Shown here: in pieces, positions 10,688 through 22,704 of the stretch
How the letters are laid out: the number at the start of each line of letters is the position of its first letter
Position numbering within the stretch: position 1 is the first letter of the stretch
NCBI RefSeq assembly: GCF_017562075.2
Contig: NC_054081.1
Span: 12,154,528 to 12,218,527 of the forward strand
DNA length: 64,000 nucleotides
Reading direction: 5' to 3'
Source of the DNA: Anopheles merus
Lineage: Eukaryota; Arthropoda; Insecta; Diptera; Culicidae
Position numbers and translations under genes: made by a program
Notes under the pieces: generated by a model
What the model was told of the DNA's origin: nothing
The model's database searches: none
Seen by the model: only the letters and a program-made list of their open reading frames with translations

Positions 10688-13600
10688 AGCAGCCTCTGCA
10701 AAACTGTCACTTTCAAAAGACAGCTCCACCGTGCTGAAATTTGAATGAACTCCACCGCCAGGCCAGGCAAACGACGAACCCACCCAGCATGCCCCCATAA
10801 TCGATATATCGATACGGAATGTTTTGTTGTTTGATTAAAAAACTAGAAAGAAAGAAAAAAAATATCTTCTCTGCTCATTTCCATCGATCAGATTGCACGA
10901 AGGATGTCATCCCGTCTCGCTGCAGGTCGTTTTCTTTCATCTGCACGGTCGGTTCTTCGTCGCTCTGCGCTCGCCTTCGCACTAGCATTTGATTTCGAAC
11001 CACGAACGGCGCCGACACAGCAGTGCCGCGCGGGTACAGCTCGAACGCGAGAATGTATAACGACGAATAATCATAAATACATTCGTTATTTGCATTGCAT
11101 TAGAGATTCAGCCATTTCACAGTCGTTATCACAGATGCCCCTGTGCAGCTGTGTTGCAATTTTTGTGCCGGAGCATCCAGGAGTGCCTGTTTCCCACTGC
11201 CTGCGAACCGGGTAAGACGATTGTTGCAGCGATTCGATTTTTCGATTAAACTATCGTTTGCTTTGCGAGCGACCGGCGGGTCCGGGGGCCGCCGGTTTGA
11301 TGGATGCCTTTGACGGATCGATAGTGACGCTTGCCCGGTCACGTTTACACTCATCGTACATTGGGGAAGAGAGGCGCCCAGGAAAGGCGAAGATTAGGGT
11401 AACGTTTCTTGAAAACATTTCGTTTTCTCGTTGCTCACCCCGCGAAACGAAACGGCGCCTCAAACAAGCTCCCGGGTGAAAGCTAATGAAGCAACAATGA
11501 TAACTCAACCAACATCGGGAACTGTTTTATCTTCCAATGGAGGAGGGAGAAAAAAAAACAACTCCCGCACTACTCTGAAACAGATGCACCGGTAAAGATT
11601 TTCCATCCACCAGCAAAACTGTGCTCCACTGCCCAGCATTCGGTACCGGGACGGGCGAACTGTAATTGAGCGAAAAGAGGAGAAGAAAAGTGAAAAATAA
11701 AAAAAAGGCAACAAACACTGCTCCTCCTGCTAGCACATCGGGAAGCTGCAGGAACAGGTGTGCATCTGCTTGTCCCTATTTATGTTACTACCGCCACATC
11801 CCGTCGCGGGTTTCCGGGCGGAGATGGTCGGATCCTTTCAACGCTCACCTCGGCCGGGACGGGCAAGATTTTTCTCATTTTCATATTATTATAGAACAAA
11901 TAATAAATTTCATTCCATTTCTCTTTCGCTCGTGCCCGACTCTTTCACCGTTTGTGGGTGGGTAGGCGAAGGCGGGCGGCCCTACTTCTTGTCCGTGGTG
12001 TCACTTTTCTCTTATTTTCTCTATCCTTCTACTACATGGTAAAGCCCAGCTGAAGAGATAGGGCGAGAGGGGGGAAATTAAAACGATTTTTTGTGTGTGT
12101 GCGCTCGCTCTCACTCTCTGTTTCGTGATGATGGTTTTGGATTTTTCCGAACAAGTTTTCCCCTAACCACCGCCATGCCACGAGGTATTTGCGTCAAACT
12201 CGTGATCCACCAGAGAAGGACAGACATAAAAAAAACCAACAAACAAACACCGGAAGCTTAGCACCGAACGTCCGGTTCGTTTCGTTTGTTTATGTTTGAG
12301 CCGGACCCATTTAACACAGCTGAAATAAAAAACAAAACAAATATATCTACAAAAAAAAGAAGCCAACTCTGTCTGTCTGGCTTTTGCACGTCTGGCCTAC
12401 CGGGGCGTACCATTGGGTGTCCCTGTATCCATTCGGTGGCGACCAATTGCCTTGCCGGACGCCCGACGCCGCATGCACCGAAACAGTTGACATTTGTATG
12501 AACGCCGGTGTTTCGATTGCATACATCCCGGGCTGCGTCGTCCTGATGCTGATGGGCTTGCAACATTATGCGAATTGTTTTCGGGCCGAGCTCGAACTCA
12601 TTTAAGTTGGTCGTTTTGAATAGATAGAGCTTTTAGGATAGAGCCGTTCGACGTACGAGCGATTTTGATTATAGCGCCTGCAGGGCTGGCAATTCGTTAC
12701 GACAGGTACGTTGATGAGGTTTGCTACGCGTACAGCTCATATGCTTAGTGACTCATATTGCTGCAAGATCTGGCAGCAATCGTTTAGGTGCACTAAAACT
12801 CAAACTTTCTTACAAATTTCGGTTTTGTTTTGTGAAACACTCAAACTACGTGCATAAATAATTACGGCATAAGTGACGCCTGAAAATTAGGCAATACTCG
12901 TAACATGCCGTTCCTATCACTAGCCAATTACATGCTTGTTGCCACTTTTAGATTGTATTACCGAGCTGCGAAAAGGTACTTCTGTACTCGCATCATCCTG
13001 CAAGACCAAAAAAGCTGTTTGCATCTTTTTTCTTCTGTTTTTTTACCTCAAGCACAATGTAAACGAGATGAAAACTAAATATTTATCTTTCACACTCTCC
13101 CGTTTTTTTTTTGGTGCGGTACGGTAACAACACTATCAACACACAATGAGCCGGTGCAGTTGAGGCACACTCGTATCGGCGGGGGCCAGCTGTCGGTTGG
13201 GAAGACAAATAGATCAACATTAAAATTCTACCTTAGCTAGCACGATTTCCACGATTGTGATGAAAAGCAGAATAATCTAAATGTTCAAGAGCTGGAGAGA
13301 AAGAAATAGAGAGAGAGATAGAATGAGCGAGAGAGAGAAAGAGGGAGATAATCAAAGCAAAAAAAGCGTACCTAGAAGTCCATCGTTCTACGATTTATTT
13401 TTCTATTTTTTGTCGTAGTTGGTCTGCATCCGGTAACCAACAGGCACAGCACAGTTCGGTAGCTCTTAAGCAAACTGCTATCATTTTCGTGCCCCTTCCC
13501 ACGGCTAGTTAAGTCAAAACCCTGGTGTATGTGTGTATGTGTGTGTGTGCAGTTAGGACGTTCCCGGTTCCCGGGGTCGGGATGCTGTTTTCAACATTGG

Positions 13601-15600
13601 CAACAACCCGCAAGGTATGTTTGCTCACCCGGAATAAACGGGTCATACGAGGGAAAAACATACAACTTTCCTTCCTGGCGAAACGCGAAGGCAGGAAAGG
13701 GCGTGTGACAGAGAAACAACATCAGCTCGATGAGCGGTAGTGTATGAACTTTCATCCCTGCTCCCAACAAAAACAAAAAAAGGAAAATAAAAAAAAGCGT
13801 AAGCGCCATCTGTCGGGGAGTCATAGGGTGAGGGGGTAAGAAAATAAACTAGAGCGAAAACTTTCAATTCATTAGCTGGGTGCATTTTAACCTTCGCTCG
13901 CCCTGCGAAGGTGTGGAAACATACCGCTCTGCCGGGATGGGAAGGGACGCATCGGAGCTGGTTCGCTTTCGGTGCTTCAGTTTGTTGCCAAAACTGGGGG
14001 GCTGGCGGGGTTCACTGAACCTGCATTCAACAAATTATTTCCTCCTGCTGCACCGCACGCTGATGGTACGGAGTTTGTATTTGTGTTTGCGATCACTGAC
14101 AGATTGTTTCTGGGGGGGGGGGGGGGGGGGCGATTTTCGGTACCGGGGGGGGGGGGGGGAGAGCTAAATGTCACGATGAAACGAACGCTTGGGCCTTGCC
14201 TTGCACACTGTCGCGCCGGGACCTAACGCCGTGGCCACGGATAGTGGGAAGCGTCCGCTCTAATCCGGGAATGAGCCTAAACTTATTTGTGCAACATTTT
14301 CTGCAAATGAACCGTATCATCAATATTGGTCGTTCCACACCTCCCCTCTTGTGTGGGTGTTTTTGTCTTCTCTTCCTCTCCTTGCTAACGCTAAACTCCG
14401 GGCAAGTAGGAAATTCAAAATTGTCACAAAAGTATTTCTCAAGCAAAACTACTGCTGCTGAAGGGGCTGTTCGTAAAACAGGCCCGACAGCCTTAGCCAC
14501 GGTGGCCCGGTGCTAATCCGCTTAACTTTTGCTTCCACCCAGCTTCACAATGCCTACCCTTATACCTGGACCGCAGCATCCCGCGACTGGAGCTCCGGTA
14601 GCGTTTAGAGTTTCGATGCGACGGCCAGAGCCAAAAAAATCTCCGAAATAAAAAAATGGAAAACAGGAAGGCAAAAAATTCGGCACCATTTTAAAACTAT
14701 TGCGTTCCGTATGAAGCAGGCAGCAGCGGGAGTGTGCCTGAGCCACACCAAACAACTGCGCACAACTGGGACACGGCTGCGATACGTTAATTTCCAAGGC
14801 GCTGGCATACCTTGGCTCGATCCGGTGGCTCTGGGAGTGGTGAGCGGAGGTTGCCATATTGTTTTTTGTTTGCAAGGGGGGGGGGGGGGGAAGAAAACAT
14901 TTGCGCGGGTCAACCGGAAAAGCAATCACTAGCACGTGAAGCTGGCACCATGAGCGGAACTAAAACAAAAAAACACGCACACTAGCATGAGCGCTCCTGG
15001 ACGGAGCAATGGGGCGAAAACACAGCGCTTGTGACATTTTTCACAATTTTTGTTTTACTTTTTCCATCCCGGTCGCTCTGCCAAATTTCGTTGATTAGGC
15101 GTAAGTTGCAATGTGTGCCCTGTTCCGACCGAATATACCTTTTCGTGCGACTCGGAACTACTTGCGAGTGTTTCGTGTGCCAAGGAGCAAAACAAAGCAG
15201 GGACAGGAAAAAAAGGTTGAGGCTATAGTTTAATTCAATCATCTGTATGTATACGACGAGCAGGTTTCCGCAAGAAACAGGCTCGCGCTTCAGAATGTCG
15301 CCTGAGCGTTTCAGCGCCTGGCCGCCGTGAGTGGCTCAGATTTTTATGTAATTCGATTACACCCGGCAACGATGTAGCGGGACATCTTACCATCAGCTGG
15401 CAAAGCAACTGCTTGGATCGATAGTTTACTTCCAGCCGTGTCACAGCCGTAGTTCTCGGGAAATAATATTCAAACTTTTGCGCGACATTGCCAGGCAACG
15501 CTCCAAAATACTCCCCTGGTAATAGGACGGGATGGATAAAGACAAACGGGAAAGATGAACATTTTTCAGAATTTAAGTATAGCTGAAATTTTGAAAAAAT
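10688..15600. other. GC-richer unique block, no gene established
   Basis: The composition is unlike the flanking transposon DNA, and many short ORFs overlap on both strands, as expected by chance in GC-rich sequence. A donor-like GGGTAAGA occurs near 11209 after an open stretch starting at 10904. It could end a non-coding exon but has no supporting partner. G-tracts occur at 14111-14130, 14145-14158 and 14877-14889. A GA-rich tract lies near 13300-13350. No domain is recognised in any ORF. Confidence 0.4.
14111..14159 (+). repeat. Paired poly-G tracts
   Basis: A run of about 20 G is followed after about 14 bases by a second run of about 14 G. Such tracts can form G-quadruplexes and are prone to length errors in sequencing, so the exact lengths are doubtful. 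Confidence 0.8.
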
Positions 15601-16600
15601 TTTATAATCAAGCATCCTATCCTAATGTTTTCGCATGATATACGTCACATTGGACAAATTTGAGAGCAGTGCATATTTTGAATGAAGGGTCACGCTTGTG
15701 GGTCTTCTTCAACTGTTACGGATATTGGGCTCTACAATTGCATTATTTCTATTTTCAGCTGCATTTCTATGTGAATGAGTTGTCACCAGGTCAGGTCTTG
15801 TATTCTGGTAGTTTCTGCATCCTAAAAGTGAGAAAGACGAACACTCTAACATCTATTAAATAAATAAGAGCAACTTATGACAGTCAGAGATCACTCTTTA
15901 ACAGTAGAAAGCATTGAAATTTGTGAGGAACTGACGCCACCGTGCCTTGCACGACGCAAATGAGTCACCTCACGACTCACGAGATATCTTTCCACAACTT
16001 GGACTACTTCATTTTGTGTTCAATCAGGAAGAGGAACAGATAAGACACTTGTCAGAAATAGATCAGAGATTCTAAGGGATTTCAGATGTCGATTCTTGAA
16101 AGTAGGAATTTAGTTTGGATAAAAAAATTGCAAGAACTTTGGAATTGGACAGTTGAGCAATATCCTAAAGTGAAACTGCAAAATGTCCTTGGGTAAGCTT
16201 GGATCAGCCTCTCCGCTGCTGAGGCATGAAATGTGAATAACGGTTTTGGTTCTGGGGAAGATGAATCAGGTTGTCAAATAAGGCCTGCACAAGTTTCATG
16301 TTCACTGTATTTATGTATCTCTATTTTCTACAAACATTCTCCAAAGTTAGTCTTGAGGACTTGACCTGCCTTCCCTTACAAGTGTGAAGTATGAAGTTTG
16401 AATCGTAGTAAGAAGTGCAAGCATTCATACACTGCTGCTATTGGTTTCTCGACTGAAACCTTTCAATCCATTAAACAACCTTTCAGAAGTGACTTCACTG
16501 AAACAAAATCTTTGAATAAAACTGTATGTAGATTCGATGGAACGTAAAACACTTAACCTTCCATAAATAGACCAAATTCCACCGGCTAGACGTGAGATCT
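15601..16600. other. AT-rich stretch, nothing recognised
   Basis: No open frame with domain features, no inverted-repeat termini and no simple repeat is visible. Confidence 0.4.
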
Positions 16601-18514
16601 TCAAACAATCCGCTCTAACCCGCTCTCCCCTACGTGCATTCCTCGCCGGCGCATGCGATTAAGCATTTGTGTCCTTCCTTCACTCTATCATACCTTACAT
16701 GCTACATATGCACTGGCCCAACTCTACATCCTCTGCTGCGATGGGTCGTCTGCCGCTTAAATCCCACGTCCGTTCCCCCCCCCCCTCTCGGAGGTCCCAG
16801 CGTCCGATGCACCTCCCCGGAACATTGGATAATGCGGATGTTGAAGTTGTCTTCGGTGGATCGACCCCAGCAGCACTTCGATTGCGATTTGCCAGTGCAA
16901 GTCCGAAATATTATTGCACCCCGCCTCTCCTCTAACCTCGCTCTCTTGCGAGCGGAAAGGGGAAGAAAAAATCGATTGCGATTTCCATCATCACCTTGCG
17001 CCCGTTCCGGATCCCAACACCTGCTCACTCAGGGGAAAACGCAGCACGCAGCTCGATGGTGCAGTGTTAGATGGTAAGCGGATTAGGCGAACTAGAAATG
17101 CGTCTCATCGATTGCATCGAACACACAAACACGAACATACTCGGGACATGGGAAGAGTTTTGCACATCCGGCCAGCAGGGGGAAAAAAACGCAAACGGAC
17201 AGTCCACGAGCGCATTGGGTGTGTTCTTCCAGCAATTCTTGTTTTTCTGATTCACTCAGGAAGAACTTCCGGCAGAATCCCAAAATGCTTACCCGCGCAG
17301 CTCCAAACAGTTGAGTTGATGGATTGGTTGTTTGTATGTTTTTTTTTTGTTCACTTCACTCCCTACTGCTGTGGAAATGGCCACCGCACCGGGTGCATCA
17401 GCATGTAGTAGGCAGCTTAGCATCACGGGGCGAACCCTGGTGAGGCATCGCAAAAACTAAGCGCCATTCAGTGCTGGGCCCCGGCATGTAAAATTGATGC
17501 AGCTTCGACGTTGTACGCGTGTAGTTTTCGGACAACCCTTCTTTCGAAGGTCCTGGTCCGGTCGCGAGTGCACCGTGCATCGTTGTAGGGAGCACAGTAA
17601 CATAATTTTGTTGCTGTACTTACCTATGCTTGATATATTTGCTAAACGAGGCAACGCTTAGTGTGGCTTTCGGCGGACCAGCATGCGTTTCGTTTTGTGG
17701 GAAGCTCCAAACGGCCGCTTTTGTTTATCCGAAGAAGTCCTTGGGTTGGAGTGTAGCTGCTAAAAGCTGCCATCTTAGTGCCCGTGGCACTAATCGCACA
17801 CATTTGCAAATGGATAAATTGCGGCACAGCTCGCACCAGCAGCGGCACGCACTGAGTTCCCAGCAGGTGAGTTCCCAGTGCCGTCTCCGTGTGCGCGTGG
17901 CCGCAAGGGGTAGACAATTTGCTTTAAAAGGTAATAAACTGTCACTTAACCCCAAAACGGGGGCAACGCGATGGATGGCAGCGCAGTGTAGGACAGATGC
18001 AGCGATAATTGGCTGGATCGAGTGCTGATTGGCTTACGGCGGGGCGCGAGGCGTATGATATCAATCATCGTGAATATTCGGGGAGGGCATCGCCCACCGA
18101 CGGAACCGCACGACCTCAGACCTCAGCAGACGCACCGGCCGCCGGTGTGATATCATTGTCATTGCCAGGCATGACGCGCTGTTGCCTGTTGGTCGTTCTA
18201 CCGGCCCGAGCCACGCCAAACCGGGCAATGTGGCGACATCGTGAGTTTTACATAAAATGCACATCAACATCCTGGCTCCTAGCCGTCAGTGGCAGTGTCC
18301 CTCGACCAGGCAACCGGGCGCGAAACGGACCGGTGTGTGTGTGTGTGTGTGTGTGTTCTGCATTTCCGGTCGCCCGTTGGCTGAGGCCGTAGCAAAATTT
18401 TCATGCCGCATTGTTGCTGTGCCCTATCCTGTTTCGCAATGGAGAGACACATCTTAGGCACCAAACACAACAAAAGGTGTGTTTATTGTTGTTGTTGCTT
18501 TACAAGCATTCCCA

Positions 18515-18548
<34 letters not shown>

Positions 18549-20175
18549 AGAATCAGGCACGATATCGAGCGCAGATAGTAACGGGGAGTACACTATTATT
18601 AGCACTAATGGGTGGTATTGCACGTGTATTGCGCTGGAAAAGCTTCAGAATAGAACGTGCAGAAAGGCGAGCTTCCAACTTGAAGTACCTGCGCGTGAAT
18701 GTGTTTGTGTGTGTGTGTGTCGGGACACGTCGGACGAGCACACTTGAAACCGACGGGAACAGCGGCGAGCTGCGTGTAAAAGACTGAAGTGTTTCGATAG
18801 TATCCAGCGCCATCGATACCGGCCAGAATACACCTTCCCGAGTGCACATAGCAAAAGGCCGCCTGCCTACAGCAGAAGCGCTAGAGTGCCGACGGGAAAG
18901 CTTAGGCGAAAAAAAAAAACAAGAAACTCTTTACCACAACTCTGTGTGCGTGTGTGCCTGTACCCCCCGTTCTCTCGGGCGCCCCATATCGATGGCAAAC
19001 TAATCAGCGATGGAAAACAGCACACACAAAATAGTACTATTTCATTTGTAATTGAACTCGAGATAATCGTATTAAATTATCTCTCCGAGAGTCCTCTCCG
19101 ACTTCTTTTTTTCTTTACTAGCCCCCCTCCCCCTCGAACTGCAACTGGTGCAACTCTTGGTGCATGGAGCGTTCAGCGGGCGCTCCCGCGGGACGGTATG
19201 CGAAGCGGAGGCAGCAGTGCACAAAACTTCATCGTTCAACTTTTGCTACTTTTCGAGTCGAGCGGCAGCAGACGGAACCTGCCACCCGGTCGCCGGGCGC
19301 CCGGGCGATGGTGTGCGGCGTTCCGTTCTGGCTTGTTCGATTCCGGGCAAAGGCAAACACGCCAAGCGGTACCGTTTTTTTCCGATTGCCGCTCGGAAAC
19401 GGTCTATACACGCGCTAGCATTAGAATGATGCAGCAAGCCGTAACGGTATGTGGCGTTCGGGGCGGCCGGGAGTGATAGAAACTTATCCCGAGCGCGCCA
19501 CATCCCGCGCTCATCAGCTAACGAGATGCAACGGAGGATGTGGGAGACCGGGAAGCGGGAGTTAAGTGAGAATTCGCACACACACAAACACATACATACA
19601 CACACACCGACACATATACATTGATAAAAGAATAAGTAGCCGGAACGAATGTTTTATAATTGTCATTCATGCGGTTCGCAACTGTCAAATGAAACTGACA
19701 GACGTTTATTCGTGGTTTGGTGTCTGTTTGTGGGCTATGAAGGAGAAAGCGAATGTGTACTAGGTTGTTTTTTTTTTGCTGCTTTGTCTTATTCTTCTTT
19801 GGTTTACTCGGGGCCTGTTAGATTCTGATGGACGTAAGGCGTCATACCTGATAGAGGGATTTGAGATTCGAACCATTTACGGTCTGATTTATAAAGAAGG
19901 GAAGAATTTGTGCTATACAACTAACTGACCATCTTTAAAGTTGAACTTTCATACCGTCGAACGCTTCCAATTTTGCTTATAGCCATATTGATTGTCGAAC
20001 CAATCATTAAGAGCAATAAAGTGTATTATGGTCAGGGATGCACCATATTGGGTATTTTTACCAAATCCCACCTCATATCCCAACACATGTTTGAGAAGGA
20101 CGAAAGTATCTATAAGATAATTTTACACTACTACGGTTTATGACAAAAAATATGAGCTAGTGGTGACATAGGTAA
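16601..20175. other. GC-richer block with CA/GT microsatellites, then AT-rich DNA
   Basis: About 16600-19750 is GC-richer. It has a (GT)12 run at 18333-18356, a (CA)n run at about 18515-18547 and shorter CA runs near 19577-19610. Overlapping ORFs of up to about 200 codons are present on both strands and read through these repeats, so none is called. From about 19760 the sequence is AT-rich without visible features. Confidence 0.4.
18515..18547. repeat. (CA)n microsatellite
   Basis: Uninterrupted CA dinucleotides. A (GT)12 run lies about 160 bp upstream, at 18333-18356. Confidence 0.9.
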
Positions 20176-20431
20176 ACTCTCAGAAAACCCGTGCGAGTCA
20201 TACACATACCCAAGACGACCAACATAGTTTCATCAAAGAAAAACGGGTCCTACTTCATTGAATACAATGAAATTCTGGCGCACTACTTATCAGAACATGA
20301 CTGCGACATGCATATGGCCAGTTCCACTGGTACCAATAGGCCATCCGAAGCAGGTCAACTAATGTATCTGGAATTGGTCAATTACAATCATCATGTGAAT
20401 CCTGTTGTCACCTCCCAGACCGTGTACAAAC
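20176..20431 (+). CDS. Unidentified open frame interrupted by the hAT-like MITE
   Basis: The frame is open from 20176, after a TAA at 20173-20175, for about 85 codons up to the MITE. It includes FIEYNEILAHYLSEHD and NHHVNPVVTSQTVYK. If the MITE and one copy of its 8-bp duplication are removed, the frame ends TVYKP followed at once by TAA, so the insertion lies just before an ancestral stop. There is no ATG at the start of the open stretch and no recognised domain. It may be a degraded exon, a transposon remnant or chance. I cannot assign a function. Confidence 0.2.
20424..20431. repeat. 8-bp target-site duplication, left copy (GTACAAAC)
   Basis: GTACAAAC directly abuts the left end of the MITE and recurs at 20972-20979 immediately after its right end. 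An 8-bp duplication is the hallmark of hAT-type transposition. Confidence 0.85.
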
Positions 20432-20971
20432 TAGTGATGGGTAGAGTAGGCAAAAATCCGGAGTCGATTTCCATCCGATTCCGACAATTTCGAAACCGAC
20501 TATGTAAGGTAGGTCCGCCCAGCATTGCCAGAGTCGTCTAGAATCGCCCGGAGTCGCCTGGAATCATCCGGAGACGCCTGGAGTCACCTGGAGTCATACG
20601 GAGTCATCCGGAGTCGTCCGGAATCAGTTTGAGTCGGAGCTGGCCTTCGAAACATAGGCCTGTGTATGAAGTGCACGCGCAAAATGAAAGACAAAACACA
20701 CAACGAAATGAAATGCTTAATGACAAGCACATTGCACTGGACGGCTTCTGTTGATTCCGTTCGACTCTGGACGACTCCTACTCCAAACTACTTTGGGTGA
20801 CTCCAGACGACTTCGAACGACTCTTGACGACCTCGGATGACGCCGGACAACTCCAGTCGTCTCCTACTCCAGCTGGAACTAGTGATTCTCATTTTGCCAG
20901 AGTCGGAATCGTACTAACAATAGCTGGAGTCGGATCGGAGACGTGGATGCGCTCCAAAGAGCACATCACTG
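20432..20971. mobile_element. hAT-like MITE with 10-bp periodic inverted arms
   Basis: The 540-bp element begins TAGTGATGGG and ends with the inverse of CAGTGATGTG, both typical hAT-like termini. It is bounded by the 8-bp duplication GTACAAAC. The left arm (about 20520-20630) repeats a 10-bp unit of the type CGGAGTCATC or TGGAGTCACC. The right arm (about 20762-20880) repeats the inverse type (CGACTCCTAC, CGACTTCGAA and similar), also every 10 bp. The loop between them (about 20640-20755) is non-coding. It is non-autonomous and would rely on a transposase encoded elsewhere. Confidence 0.85.
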
Positions 20972-22704
20972 GTACAAACCGTAAATTTCTCCAAATAGAA
21001 TTATAATGTCTACTTGAACGCACTCGTGCCTTAAACCTATGTATAACCCAACAAGTTTCTCACATTCTTGATTTCTCCGGTTAATATGTTGTACCGTGCT
21101 TGATATCTCCAACCAGTGTTGCGAACGGCAATAGTCATCGACATACAGTTTTACAATATGATACTTTTTGAAGCATTGCATTCTAGATGCACGCTTACAT
21201 TCGACAATCACGGAAAAAATGTCATTTGACACGATGATATTTTTTTGGTACATTCATTTGACTTTTTGATATTTCTATGAACTAGAACTAGATCTTCATC
21301 GAAAATTAGTCATTTTTTCGTGTTTTCGTGTGAATTCCTAAACTCCTGCAAGTGGACACCATTTTTCTGATTGACTGAGTGAAAATATCAAGTGGTTTAA
21401 AAGCTAAGTACCGGTAAATGCACGATTAAGCAGGCGTCGCATGAAACATTTCAAATGACATTCATTCTACTTTTTTTTGCAATCATGTCATCACAAAAGC
21501 ACTATTTGTTATTGTACAAGCGATTGTCCTTCTTCGAAAGTCGTGCCATGGTAACCATGAATATCATGATCGAAAAATGGTTTTGACAGCCGCTTACTGC
21601 GAATATCATAAAACAATGTAGACAATCAACAACACTATCTCCAACTGAATATAGGACGACTCACACGGCCCTGACCCAAAATCAGAGCAACGGAATGTGT
21701 TTTACTTTACGATTTTACTGCTAATATAGTTGATTTGTACCACAATAATGGCGAGTAATTGTCTTCAAAAAGGATTGTCGAGCTGAAGGTTAACTTTCTC
21801 GTGTGTAACATCAACATTGTTTCTACACGACAATGACAATTTTTGTTCAATAGAATCAATTATTAATCTGGTGTAAAATATTTTTGTTGTATTGTTGAAT
21901 AGTTTAGAGATGGCACACAGGCTTGTACGGCCTGTGTGCCATCTCCAAACTATTCAACAATACAACAAAAATATTTTTCAATAATTTAGCGGCATGCAAG
22001 GAGGCGCTATCGTGTGAAAGGCGACCAAGAAGCGACATTGCTCTTGCTTTGTTATTTGAAGTGATCGTACTTTACCGCATTCTGTTCCCAATATTTTATT
22101 GGTTTATATTTCCAATTAGTTTTAATAATAGGAATCATTAATTTTAAACCTTTTTTGACTGATTGAAAATGATTTTGTTTATTTTTTTATTCAGCAGGAA
22201 TGATCTAAAGCAGTATACTTCATTCTGCTGGTCCGCGGCTCTCGATTATGTACTAAATTTGGTCCTTTATCTCAAAAGCTTGCAGACCGCTGATTTACAG
22301 TCATTTTGCTAAGCAGTGCACTAACTACTTGTCCATTCCACAATTAGTGTAAAAAGCCGTACCCAACATGCAGCAAACACATTTCGTAGGAGCACAGAAA
22401 CATAGAGGCACACATTGACACAATGTCACAGGGAAAAAGGAAAGAAATTTCCGGCCCCCGGGGTAGTAGGCCTGCCCGGTGCTGGCAACACTCCCAAATC
22501 AACAAACCCTGGCACCTCCCAGGCTGTCCCAAGCCGTCATTATCGGTGTCCTTGGTTTGCCCTATTGCCCAAAATGATAACACACGGGCAACATCTACAT
22601 CTTCCCTGGCGCCGTTGCGAGACTGCCATTTGACACCAGTTCATCGCCAGCTCGTCGAGCTCTCGAGCAGGAAATCAATTATCCACGATATTGATCGGCA
22701 ACCC
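20763..22704. repeat. 1.94-kb tandem duplication, copy 1
   Basis: This 1942-bp unit is repeated immediately at 22705-24644. On visual comparison the copies differ only by two single-base deletions in copy 2: one in a T run near 22056/23998 and one in a C run near 22457/24398. The left breakpoint lies inside the hAT-like MITE, so this copy starts with the MITE's right arm. A 2-bp CG microhomology exists at the junction. No gene is contained in it. Confidence 0.95.
21875..21978. repeat. Near-perfect hairpin, 48-bp arms and 7-nt loop (first copy)
   Basis: The left arm (21875-21922, ending GGCACACAGGC) pairs with the right arm (21930-21977, starting GCCTGTGTGCC) with one mismatch (A opposite C). 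The loop is TTGTACG. The shape would suit a small-RNA precursor or a tiny foldback element. Nothing in the sequence decides between these. Confidence 0.85.

Noticed and set aside
12384..12605. Open stretch with a hydrophobic segment (AYIPGCVVLMLMG)
   Set aside because: No ATG, no splice acceptor with a matching partner, and no family resemblance. Too little to call.
22231..22300. hAT-like ends around GCAGACCGCTG
   Set aside because: The proposed opposite terminus (CAGTATACTTC) barely matches and the flanking 8-mers differ, so no element could be delimited.
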